Shown here piece by piece: positions 18,790 to 29,442 of a stretch of 64,000 bases of DNA. Each line of letters opens with the position of its first letter. The stretch's first letter is position 1. Location of the stretch: assembly GCA_043228905.1 (NCBI GenBank), contig JBHGNT010000016.1, positions 17,360,001 through 17,424,000 of the forward strand. The letters are read 5' to 3'. Source of the stretch: Azolla caroliniana (Eukaryota > Polypodiophyta). The translations under genes and the position numbers were made by a program. Under the pieces are notes generated by a model. The model was not told the origin of the DNA. It searched no databases and saw only the letters and a list, made by a program, of their open reading frames with translations.

Positions 18790-21225
18790 GTCCAGCCAAA
18801 ATAGGAGCCATTTGGTTGGACAGCAGCCCTAGATCTGTACAGCCCATTAGTGGTTCCATTCCTTCCAAGCAAGTTAGCAATGTGTTCCTAGCCCAAGTCA
18901 TTGTTAGTACTAAAAGTACTCCCCCAGTACCCGTCCTAGCACTTTTAGATTCCGGAGCTAATTCCTGTTTCATGGATCGAAATTTTGCCCAAGCTTCTCA
19001 GATATCCTTAAGAAAACTTCCTTGTCCCGCATCTGTAGTGGTCATTGATGGTCGTCCCATTGCTTCTGGGAATATTGTAGAAGAATCAGAACCCATTCAA
19101 GTTGTCCTAGGTAGTTTTGTGTGTATAATATCATTTAATATAATTAGTAGTCCAGAGCATCCCATTGTCCTAGGATTACCTTGGCTTGAATTACATAATC
19201 CAGCCATAGATTGGAGAACAAGAGAAGTCTCATATCGACCACCCCAAGAATCAACTCACCGAGTTTCGACCATTTCACTCCATCAACTATGTGAAGAAGG
19301 ACCCAAGGAGGCAATGTTCCTATTTGCCATATCAGTACATCCTTCCAGCACTATTAAGAAGGACTCCTCAGTACAACTTCCGGCAAAATATCATCCTTAT
19401 GCCGATGTATTTGACAAGGTAAAAGCCGGTACCCTTCCTCATCACCGTCCCTATGACTGTCCCATCGATTTACAACCAGGAACCGAGCCACCATGGGGAC
19501 CAATTTACAACTTGTCACCCACCGAGTTAGAAGTCCTTCGAGCCTACATAGAGGAGAACTTGGCAAGCGGGTTCATCCGTCATTCGAAATCTCCGGCCGG
19601 TGCACCCATCTTCTTTGTCAAGAAGAAAGATGGCTCACTTCGTCTTGTCGTTGATTACCGCGGATTGAATAAAGTCACCATCCGGAATAGGTATGCACTT
19701 CCTCTTATATCAAGTCTTTTAGAGCGAGTTAATGGTGCCAAGTTTTTTACTAAAATCGACCTACGAGGAGCGTATAATCTCGTGCGGATCCGACCGGGAG
19801 ATGAGTGGAAGACCGCTTTTCGCACGCGGTATGGGCATTTCGAGTATACTGTTATGCCGTTTGGCCTAACCAATGCACCCGCAGTCTTCCAACACATGGC
19901 AAATGATATATTCAGAGACCTCTTAGATATCTGTTTGATCATTTATCTGGATGATCTGTTGATTTATTCGAAGACCCAGGAAGAGCACGATTCTCATGTA
20001 CTATTAGTACTAAAGCGACTCCGCGAGAATGGTCTTTATGCCAAGCTAGAAAAATGTAGCTTTGACTGCAAGCAAGTGGAATTTCTAGGCTACGTCATCT
20101 CCTCAAAGGGCATCGCCATGGATCCAGCTAAAGTCCAAACTGTACTAGAGTGGCAAATTCCACAGTCAGTACGAGATGTACAATGTTTTCTAGGTTTTGC
20201 TAACTTCTACCGTAAGTTTATACAGGATTACTCGAAGATTATCTTACCCCTCACACAACTTACGAAGAAGGGCCAAGCATTTCTTTGGTCCATTGAAGCA
20301 GATATGGCTTTTTGGCATCTTAAGAAAGCCTTTACATCAGCACCGATTCTAGCTCATGTGGATACTAGCAAACCATTCATCATGGAGGCCGATGCTTCAG
20401 ATTTCGCCCTCGGTAGCATCCATTCTCAACAAGGAGATAAAGAAGAGTTGCATCCGGTGGCTTTCCATTCGCGCAAATTCGATGTTGCGGAAATCAACTA
20501 CGAAATACATGACAAGGAGTTATTAGCCATCGTGGATTCATTTGTGCAATGGCGGCATTTCTTAGAGGGCTCTCCACATCAGGTCGTTGTCTTTAGTGAT
20601 CATAAAAATCTTGCTTATTTCCAGAACGCTCGCGTACTAAATCGACGGCAAGCTCGGTGGGCGCAATTCCTCACGCGTTTCGACTTCAAAATCACATATC
20701 GACCGGGGAAGCAGCAAGGAAAAGCAGATGCACTGTCACGGCGTTCATATCTTGCACCTCGTCCTGGTGATCCAACATTTGATAATCAAAAGCAAGTAAT
20801 CTTGGGACCAGCACGATTGCACACAACGCGGATTTTTCACACCCCGATGGATTCACGGATTACCGACGACATACGTGCAAACTTGAAGACGGATAGTTTT
20901 GCTCAAAACATCTTGGCGCACATTGATACTTCTCGGGCATCCTGTTCTCAGTCTCAACAACCAGGTATTGACTACCGACAATTCGAATATCATGATGGTT
21001 TGTTATTCTTTAAAAAGCGCGTATATGTCCCCGATTGCTCCTGTCGCCTTCACATCGTCCAACATTGTCACGACACCCATACGGCGGGACATTTCGGTAG
21101 TACTAAGACGTTGGAGCTAGTGCAACGATCTTTTTGGTGGCCCCACATGCGTCGTTTTGTCGATGACTACGTTCGGACCTGTGATGCTTGCTGCCGAGCA
21201 AAGATGCCACGACACTCCTCATATG
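18774..21225 (+). pseudogene. Gypsy B pol: protease, RT, RNase H, integrase zinc finger (truncated)
   Basis: The frame is open throughout and has no ATG near its start, consistent with production as a gag-pol fusion. The protease has L-L-D-S-G-A-N at 18,942-18,962. The reverse transcriptase has Y-R-G-L-N-K-V-T, F-x-K-I-D-L-R-G-A-Y and Y-L-D-D at 19,944-19,955. RNase H follows (D-A-S-D near 20,392, Y-x-x-H-D-K-E-L-L-A-I), then R-P-G-K-x-x-x-x-A-D-A-L-S-R. The integrase H-x-H/C-x2-C zinc domain lies at about 21,050-21,195. The catalytic D-D-E core is absent; from about 21,226 the frame runs a few codons into gypsy A to a stop at 21,248. No internal stop is present, so pol decayed less than gag or is constrained less by CpG loss. 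Confidence 0.88.
18777..18857 (+). promoter_or_regulatory. Candidate -1 ribosomal frameshift signal at the gag-pol overlap
   Basis: G-TTA-AAC at 18,777-18,783 lies in the gag reading frame two codons before its stop (18,787-18,789). After a 6-nt spacer, 18,790-18,800 pairs with 18,811-18,821 as an 11-bp stem (ten Watson-Crick pairs and one G-U). In the 10-nt loop, GGAGCCA (18,804-18,810) can pair with TGGTTCC (18,851-18,857), giving an H-type pseudoknot. Slipping back one base enters the pol frame, which is open from 18,774. GTTAAAC is a known functional slippery sequence in nidoviruses. Structure was judged by eye. Confidence 0.7.
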
Positions 21226-23374
21226 GCCGCAATGCTCTCCTCATTTAGTTTATAGAAACCTCGACCGTCTTTTCGCTAGTTCTCCCAGTCCGCACGATAC
21301 GCGTGCAATTCCGTTGCTTGGGTTGCCCACGCCATCCATCCTTTGTCCAATGCCGTTTTCAATTGCGTTGTGAACCTTTCTCGATTTGTTTGGAGAAGGA
21401 TACGCACGTTATCTGTGATGGCCTGGCAACGGTTGCGTGCGTCTTCCATTGACTTCTGGAGATTTGTGATTTCCTACTGCTTAACCGCTGCCGCTTCCTC
21501 GTACGTGGCCTTCAGGCCCGCCCACAGTTGGGATTCCTTTGCATGTTGTTCTTCTAATTTCCCCATTTCATTGTTTAGGCAGATCTCGAGCTGATGCCTT
21601 CTGTCTTGTTCGACCACCAACTGCTCGTCGAACCATACCTTCTATTTTTCTAATAAGGCCCGGAGTCCCGCTATTGCCACCTCCGATTTCTTCGTGTCCT
21701 CCCGTAATTGGGCGTTTTCGTCTTTTGTCCGGATGTGCTGAGCTACCTCCGTAGCGAGTTTCTCTTCAAGGGTTTTTACCGCCTTCCGGCCGTTACCCCG
21801 TATCTCCTTTTCTCTGTCTGAGGATTGGCGTAGTTCCGCTCAAAGGCGGTCAATTTCTGATTCCGCTAGTTGCACGGCCCTTTTCGTTTTTGAGGCGATG
21901 GCGGTCTGAGCCTCAATTTCTTCCTTTAAAGCGTCAATGGCGTGGTTTGGTGGCGGAGTTGCGTGTTGTGCCGGAGTCGCATTAGCTTCCAACTCCGTGA
22001 TCCGTTCGTTGGCTTTTTGCAGTTCGGCTTGGGTCAGTTTCACCTTCTTCCAGACATTCTTATTTTTAATGGGCATCTCCTTGGCGCCCGTGCTGACCTT
22101 TGCTAGTTCCCTATGGACTTTGACTAGTGCTGTGTTTAATGGGGGTATCTCCATCCCCACTCGGCATACCCCGGCGTTCCTCTGTCTACCGACCCTGGCT
22201 AACCAGTCCTCATCGTCGCTCTCCGCCATTTGTGTTAGGGCGCGCTCGATCATCTAGTGTTCCGCATGCTCTTCGGCCATTCGTTGGGCGACTTTTACCT
22301 ATTGTGTTGCCAGGAACTCCATGAGCTCAAAAGAAGTGCCGAACTGCAAGAGGGCGCTGAACTCATGGGCCGTATCCGGGATATCTGGATATGCCAAAAC
22401 CTCGCTTTCCGCCGTCAATATGGCTTTCCCTCGTTGGGAGTGGGTCGTAATGATCGGCCATGGCTCCCGGATGATTTCGAAGGTGGTATTGGGTTCCGTA
22501 GTTGCGGAGCCATCGCCTTCGGTCGGTGTTTCTATCATCGTGGGGGCTTTTTTTACCAACCCTCGCCCATCTTTCCTATCCAATCTACGCCGTTTTGGTC
22601 TGGGACTCTCCCGCCGTGTTTCGGTGTCTAGCTCTGGGGCTGCTTCCATGGAACGTGTCGGCTATTCCTCCTGTGTTGTCCATGTGTCCGGTTGGTCGGT
22701 AGGAGGTGTTATCCTTGGGTCCGGCTGGGAGGGTTGGGGTTCCTCTTCCCACTCTGGGGCCGATAACTGCGCTAACCTGCGCTTCGCGGATCGGGGCGGG
22801 GGCGTGGGTCGGCTGGGCTACGGTGCCGGTAGGCCTCGAGGTGGAAATAGTACCGTAAGGTACTGTTGTATGATCGGCCTGAGCTTTTTGCCTGCCTGGT
22901 ACGCATGCATGCCTTCCCTTAACATTGGCCTTGTGATGACCCCCTAGTCGACGGCACGCCCTTCAAAGGTATCGATAATGATGCCCGCCTTCTGCTTGGG
23001 CATCCCATATGCCTTTCGCCTAGTGAGGATAGGTCCAACTTCTTCCAGATGGAGGAGTTGGTGACCGTGTCGATGTTAAGCTTCATGGCGATGTCCATGG
23101 CATCCGGGTGTGGAGATGCCTCTGCGACCCGGATGTACCCATCTAGGCGTTTCTCCACGAGCCATCGACGTAAGGCAGTAGAGAAGAAGATCGGCATCAC
23201 CAGGAGAGGTTCGTGGTTGCGGTGGGTTGAAGCTCTGTGATAGGATGGTGGAGAAGGGGAGGAGGAGGAGCGATGGGAGCGTTGATAGCTAGAAGATGGG
23301 TTTTTGTTTTGTGCAGAAAATATTCTGTTTCCTTCTTTTTGTGGCTTAGGGTTCATTGGGCGGTTAGCCATCAT
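21226..23374 (-). pseudogene. Extra ORF after pol in gypsy A: coiled-coil protein
   Basis: Downstream of the gypsy A integrase and on its coding strand, an ORF opens with M-M-A-N-R-P at 23,374. Its first 150 codons are basic and serine-rich with a helical segment. After frame changes near 22,920 and 22,650 a long coiled coil follows from about 22,250 to 21,240, rich in glutamate, lysine and leucine heptads (for example L-E-E-K-L-A-T-E-V and R-R-H-Q-L-E-I-C-L). The coil frame has stops (TGA near 21,840, TAG near 21,645, 21,474 and 21,270) but stays coding-like across them. Extra ORFs between pol and the 3' LTR are known in Tat/Ogre-type gypsy elements. I cannot assign a function. The end is lost at the junction with gypsy B. 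Confidence 0.65.
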
Positions 23375-23517
23375 GGTGCCGCGCGTTCTTGAACTAGGAG
23401 TTTGTGCCAGCCTTTAGTCGTTTTAATAGTCGCTATCTTCTCCTTTTTTTCTTTTTTTTTTCTTAACGGTTATTTACAACCTATTTTTACATTATGATAC
23501 AAGTGGGGCCGTCCATT

Positions 23518-26500
23518 TTACATTGCGGGTTCTCCGGCTCTGTCCCGTTCGGTGGTGAATGGGTTAGCTGGCGTAGGGCCCAGGTAAGGTTTGAGCCAAA
23601 ACCCATTCACCTTTTGCCGTACTACTTCTCCGGCCAGCGTACCTAGTTGGAACATGCCTTGTTCCTCTCCAATTATCCAGTATGGGCCAGTCTAGCGGAA
23701 TCGTAACTTCCCCGGCATATGGCCCATGCGCGTTTGGAAAACGAGCACCGCTCGACCCACGGCGAACTCCTTTTCCCTTGCGTTCCGATGTCAATCCACA
23801 AACGCTTTACGCCGTCGTTGTTCCTGCTCCAACACTGCCATGCTGTGGACGCGTTTTTCCCCTAGTTCGAGGAGTTGGTAGAGCCGTATCTCCTCCGACT
23901 TGGCTGCTGATAGTCGGTACCGTACCTGAATTCGCAAACTAGGTATCTGAAATTCGATCGGCATCACAGCCTCCAACTCAAACGCTAGTCGAAACGGTGT
24001 TGACTGTATGCTTGTTTTGTAGCTAGTTCTGTACGCCCATAACGCACTCTGTAATTTGGTATCCCAGTCTGTTCTATTTTCATTGACGATTTTCTTCAAA
24101 ATGGTCTGTAACGTCTTGTTGGTGGATTCTGCTAATCCATTCGCATGCGAATAATATGGCGTGCTCTTCTTATGCACTACGGTGTAATGATGTGTTAGTT
24201 CCCGAACCATCGTATTGAGAAAGTGACTCCCCTAGTCACTGATGAGCTCAATCGAGCAGCCGAACCGGCACGAGATGTGCTCGTAAAGGAATCTGGTTGT
24301 GACGGCCTCCGTATTTTCACGTAGGGCCTTTGCTTCTACCCATTTGGTGTAGTAATCCGTGGCTACCAATATGTATTTATTGCCCGTACGGGCCGCCACT
24401 TGTGTGAAGGGCCCCACAAAATCTAATCCCCACTTTTGGAAGGGGTCTAGCGGTAATACGGGCTGGTGTGGCATCCTTGCGCCCTCCGCGGGCTGTCCCA
24501 TCCGTTGACACAAATCACACTTTCGACAATACTCGGATGCGTCCTTCTGCGTTGTTGGCCACCATAGGCCCACCTGCCATATTTTTCGGGCTGTAACGTC
24601 GCCCGCGTAATGGCCGCCTGCCGTGCCGCAGTGTGCCTCCCATAAAACTGCTTCCTTCTCATCCTGACGTACCCCACGTGGCCAAATGTCGTCACTTCCT
24701 TTGTGATATAAAATGCCTTCAACGAGGCAGAAGTGACGACTTCGGACGGCGAGTCGTTTCTTCTCGTCCGTGCATAATTGTGGTGGAGGCAGTCCCGTAG
24801 TTAAAAAGTACGTCATTTCCATAAGCCACCAGTCCGGAAAAGTCGATTCCGTTCTTTCTGCTAGTGTTGCTACCCGCAGGATGTCGGCGTTCAGAAAATC
24901 GTCGTCATCTTTCTGTATTGTTTCTCCATTCTTGAGTCTGCTCAAAAAATCCGCCACTACGTGTTGCATCCCTGGTCGGTGCTGGATTACGAAATTGAAT
25001 TCCTGGAGCAGCAGCATCCACCGCGCCAATTTCCCTGTCAGGGCTTGTTTCTCCACCAAATACAGTAGTGTCGAATGATCCACGTGGAACATGAATTTCC
25101 TTCCTAATAAATAGTGTCGGAATTTATTAATGTTATAGATCATCCCTAGCGCCTCCCGCTCCGTTGTGGAATAGTTGCGCTCTGCTGTTGATAATTTGCG
25201 ACTCGCGTAGTATACTGGCCTGTACCAGTTTGGTTCAGTGAGCTGCATTAGTGCGCTTCCTATTGCTATGTCCGAGGCATCGACGAACACATGGAATGGC
25301 TTCGCCCAAACTGGTGGTTGTACAACGGGAGCCTGTGTGAGCATTATCTTAAGTGCCTCATAGGCCTTATCCTCTGTTGCAGTTCATTGGAAAGGAGTCT
25401 GATGTACGACAGCGTGTAACGGTGTGGCGAAGTCCGCCAAATACCGTATCATCCGGCTATGCCACCGTATTTGTCCTAAAAACCGGCTAAGTGATTTGGC
25501 GTTTGTCGGAGTTTTGGCTTGCGTAATCGCGGAGATCTTGTTCAGGTCAACTGTTATTCCCTCCTTGCTGACTATATGGCCTAAGAGAGTCCCGTTGGTC
25601 ACGCCGAAGGCACATTTTGTGGGATTCAGGCTTAAGCGTGCGGTGCGGCAACGTTCCAGGCACAGTCGTAAGTGTGAAAAATGGTCTATTGTTCTCCCAT
25701 ATACCGCAAAGTCGTCTAGAAAAACTTGCATGAACGCTAGAATGTATTCCCCAAATATCTCCGTAATTGTCCGTTGAAACATTGCTGGCGTTATCTTTAG
25801 CCCGAACATCATGACGACTACCACATATACTCCCCAGTCTGTGGCAAACGTCGTCTTCTCCTGGTCCTCAGGATGCATGCGTACCTGATTATTGCCACTG
25901 AAGCCATCTAAAAAACTATACATCTCATGGCCTGCAACGGTGTCCAGTACGCTATCAGTGAAGGGTAAGGGAAATGCGTCTGTGATGGTTACGGCGTTTA
26001 ATTTTTAGTAATCTACGCATACCCGTATTTTGCCGTTTTTCTTTGGGACGACCACTATCGGGCTTAACCATGTCGCTTGTTTAACTAGTCGTATGAACAC
26101 TGCCTTCAAGAGCTTGTCTATTTCTTCTTTCACGCAGGTCGCGTAGTTTGGGTTCATGCGCAGTCCGTGACAAACGACGTCTTCTCCCGGTCCTCAGGAT
26201 GCATGCGTACCTGATTATAGCCACTAAAGCCATCTAAAAAATTGTACATCTCATGGCCTGCAACGGCATCCAATACGCTATCGGTGAAGGGTAAGGGAAA
26301 TGCGTCCGTGATGGTTACGGCATTTAATTTTCGGTAATCTACGCATACCCGTATTTTGCCGTTTTTCTTTGGGACGACCACTATCGGGCTTAACCATGTC
26401 GCTTGTTTAACTAGTCGTATGAACCCCGCCTTCAGGAGCTTGTCTATTTCTTCTTTCACGCGGGTCGCGTAGTTTGGGTTCATGCAGTAGCGGCGCTACT

Positions 26501-27172
26501 AGACGGGTTTCGCGTCGGTTGCTAAATTGATCTTATGCTGATAGAACTTGGGATCTAACCCCTTCATGTCCTCGTGAGCCCAAGCGAACACATCCCTATA
26601 TTCTATGAGTAGTGCGATCATCGTGCTTCTCTGGTCCGGCCTTAATTCCTTTGCGATGGAGAGGACCCGGGGCTCCGATTCCGTACCCACATTTACTTCT
26701 TCGAGAGCGGAAGCGGTGACTCGTCATGAAATCTCCATTTCCCTTTCGAATGCCACTCGTGCTCTGCTGAGTTCCAATATGGACTCTGGGTATGGTTCGT
26801 AAGGCTCGTCGTGGGGAACAGTGGTCGTGCCATATTCTGCCGCGGTTGCGATGACATCTATTTCGAACAGCGGAATAATCCGAGGTTGTTCGTCGAGGTA
26901 TGCCTCTAATTCTGCATCCTCCACCCCAGCCAGCATATTTATATCCTCCGCGTATAACGGTGTTATACCCTTGGGTTGGGGCGTGCTTCCTTCCGTAGGT
27001 ACGCGAACCTTGGTGCGTCCATGCCGGAAACTGATACACTCATGTTGCCAGCTTTGCTTGATATTTGTTGTCCGAAGCCATGGTCTGCCCAGAAGCACTG
27101 GGTACGCCCCTGGGGCGTCCAAAGCGAGGACGACCACCGAGATGTCGAAGCGGTGTCCGCCCACGATAATGT
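23518..27172 (-). pseudogene. Gypsy A pol (part 1): protease end, RT, RNase H, integrase
   Basis: Read right to left: protease end and linker 27,172-26,499, reverse transcriptase 26,483-25,384, RNase H and integrase 25,344-23,518. RT shows V-C-V-D-Y-R-K-L-N and V-F-L-D-D; RNase H has V-F-V-D-A-S-D and the integrase zinc finger C-D-L-C-Q-R-M. The integrase core has D-F-V-G-P-F, then a TAG at 24,232-24,234 in the S-D-x-G-S-H-F block, and H-A-N-G-L-A-E. Other stops: TGA near 26,724, two TAG near 26,499-26,504, TGA at 25,384 where gypsy D has tryptophan, TGA at 23,791. A 326-bp tandem duplication (25,835-26,484) breaks the RT frame. The lineage looks like Athila/Tat, with low certainty. Confidence 0.88.
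25835..26484 (-). repeat. 326-bp tandem duplication inside the gypsy A reverse transcriptase
   Basis: 25,835-26,160 and 26,161-26,484 are direct copies with roughly 5% differences, mostly transitions. The step of 326 bp is not a multiple of three, so it destroys the reading frame. In the lower copy a Y-R-K-L codon (CGA) has become TAA. Confidence 0.9.
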
Positions 27173-27725
27173 TGTTGAGAAGCAAGCTCAACATGGTATG
27201 TGATGCTTATTAGGAAATAAGCTATAGTAGCTATTTAGCTACTTGTGAACATAAAGGAGAAACAACTAATTAGCTACTGACATCTAATTAGCTACTGACA
27301 GCTATTTAGTGACTGACAGCTAATTAGCTACTGACAGCTATTTAGTGACTGATAGCTAATTAGCTACTGACAGCTATTTAGCGACTGACAGCTAATTAGC
27401 TACAAGCAGCTAATTAGTTGCATACATAAGTAACTTATTACTTAGGTAGAAAGTAAGAGAAAGGCAAGTAAGAAACACAGGAAGTAGAACTCTGAGAGAG
27501 AGAGTGAGGATAGAGAGAAAGAACTTAGAGAGTGAGAGCAAAAGAGAGAAACAAACGAGAGCAAGTAGAGCTCTGCGTGTAATGAAATAGAAGAAGTTTT
27601 GGCTGCTACAGAGGTAAGTCTCCTTCCCCCTTCCCTTCTGTGTTTGAGCACTAAACGATCTAGCACACCACGATCCGCCGCGCACATAAGAAGAGCCCAA
27701 GTGCCTTCTTCACGTTTTCTTAACA
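27173..27725 (+). repeat. Copia E 5' LTR
   Basis: 553 bp, TGTTGAGA to CTTAACA. Region 27,262-27,415 is a tandem array with a 36-bp unit made of AGCTAATTAGCTACTGACAG and CTATTTAGTGACTGAC. It has one unit more than the 3' LTR. A purine-rich stretch 27,440-27,560 follows. Confidence 0.93.
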
Positions 27726-27739
27726 TGGTATCAGAGCAG
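27726..27739 (+). other. Copia E primer-binding site
   Basis: TGGTATCAGAGCAG starts directly after the LTR and is the standard copia primer site complementary to the 3' end of initiator methionine tRNA. Confidence 0.9.
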
Positions 27740-27864
27740 AGTTGCTCATAAAGAAGAGTACAGAAGTGCATAGAACTGAGAAAGGTATTTCTCTGGTTGC
27801 TTATCTGAATCAGAAAGTTACTTGTTGAAGTAATTGTAACAGAAAACCTAGTTTGGAAGAGATA

Positions 27865-29427
27865 ATGGTTGCAGAGAATGCAGGCCAAATAGTTACAGAG
27901 AAACTAGATAAACACAATTTCCCGGCGTGGAAATTTAGAATGACAAATTTCCTAATGGGGAAAGGATATTGGGACTACATTGAAGGAGACCTAGAAGAGG
28001 CTCCGGAGATCCCAGAAGAAAATGCCACAGCAGCACAGATTAAAGCATTCAAAGATTGGAATCAAGGGGCAAGGAAGGTAATGCATTGGCTCTCACTTAG
28101 CATCTCAAATTCGATTCTTGGGCACATACAGGATGCTATGCTCCCAAAAGAAGCTTGGGACAGTTTGGTAAAACTGTTCGCAGTAAACACAAAAGCTAGA
28201 AAGCTACAGTTGAAGACTGAGCTAAATACCTTAGAAAAAGGTAAGATGTCAATAAATGAGTATGCTTTGAAAATAAAGAGCATATGTGAATCACTTGCTT
28301 CTATCAATGTAAAGATAGAAGATGATGATAAGGTAGAAATATGCTTGAGAGGCTTAGGACCTCAATACAAAAGCTTTAAAACCTCTATGCTTACAAGGGA
28401 TAGTATCCCAAGTTTTCCAGATCTGGTTTCAATGCTTGTAGTAGAAGAAAGGAATCAGATGGATGATGTAAATAAAGGAAATTTTGAGAATGAGGGGCAA
28501 GCTCTATATAATAGTGCTGGAAGAGGCCAAGGAAGAGGCCATGGAAGATATGGCTCAACAAGAACCAACAATAATGGTTATCAAGGAAGAGGACAACAAA
28601 CCATTAGAGGAAGAAACAACAACAGAGGCAGGGGGAGCAACCAAGGTAGAGGTAAGCAAACATATGTAAATGATGATGGTTGTTGGTACTGTGGAAAACC
28701 AGGCCACACACAGGTTGAATGTTACAAGAAGCAAAATGATGAGAAAAGAGGAAAGAGACAGCAGAATAACTATGCCCAAACTAGTGAAGATTGTGAAAAA
28801 GATGGTGCATTTGTGGTACAACATGAGATAGTAGCAGTGGCTGAAAGCTCACAGAAATTTAATGAAGAGTTTACATGGTATGTAGACTCGGGGGCATCTA
28901 ACCACATGACTGGACATGCAAACTGGTTTGAAAGGTTGAGAGAACCAGAGATTCCTAGCTATGTACAGACGGGTGATAATAGTACACACGAAATAGAACA
29001 TGTTGGAGATATCCCATTGTGGGAAGAAAAAGGAAAGACTAAGTATATGTTGAATGTAATGCATGTTCCAAATCTTGCTAAGAATCTGATTTCTGTTGGA
29101 CAGATAGTAGAGCAAGGTATGCAAGTAAAGTTTAAGCAAAGTGGATGCTATATAGAAAAGAATGGGAAGCTCATTGCAAAAGGAAAACGACAAGGAAGAA
29201 TGTTTATTTTGGATGTTGACATGCCTAGACAGATTTCAGCTATGTTTGCAAATGGAATGAGTGTAGTCTCAGATGTGGAAATGTGGCATAAAAGGATTGG
29301 CCACATAAGTATGCAAACCCTAAAGAATATGTTGAGAAAAGATGCAGTGGCTGGACTGCCAAAACTGAAAAATTGTGAAATGGGAAAGATATGTGAAGCA
29401 TGTCAATATGTGAAGCTCAGATGGTAA
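27865..29427 (+). pseudogene. Copia E gag, protease, GAG-pre-integrase
   Basis: The open frame begins at 27,853, with an ATG at 27,865 as a second choice. Domains in order: a UBN2-type gag from about residue 15 (L-D-K-H-N-F-x-x-W-K-F-R-M, W-D-Y-I-E-G), an arginine-glycine-asparagine-rich stretch, the zinc knuckle C-W-Y-C-G-K-P-G-H-x4-C near 28,681-28,722, the protease W-Y-V-D-S-G-A-S-N-H-M near 28,876-28,908, and GAG-pre-integrase (M-W-H-K-R-I-G-H-I-S, C-E-A-C-Q). It stops at TAA 29,425-29,427, right where the integrase core should start. The next ORF is in the same frame and begins in the segment after integrase. Confidence 0.9.
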
Positions 29428-29442
29428 ATCCGATTCAAATTC

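Larger units (their letters stand above)
17213..21225 (+). mobile_element. Gypsy element B (Sushi/Tf1-like), 3' half missing
   Basis: A 5' LTR/leader, gag, and a gag-pol overlap lead into protease, reverse transcriptase, RNase H and the zinc-binding start of integrase. The element stops at about 21,225 within the integrase, where minus-strand sequence of gypsy A begins. No 3' LTR exists. The gag type, the frameshift signal and the possible self-priming all point to the chromovirus branch that includes Tf1 and Sushi, not the usual plant branches. Confidence 0.85.

Noticed and set aside
21223-21227. ATGGC at the B/A junction as the partner of ATGGC at 35,261-35,265 (target duplication of A)
   Set aside because: The base pattern matches, but A has no LTR there and the flank is gypsy B, not D, so a chance 5-bp match is simpler.
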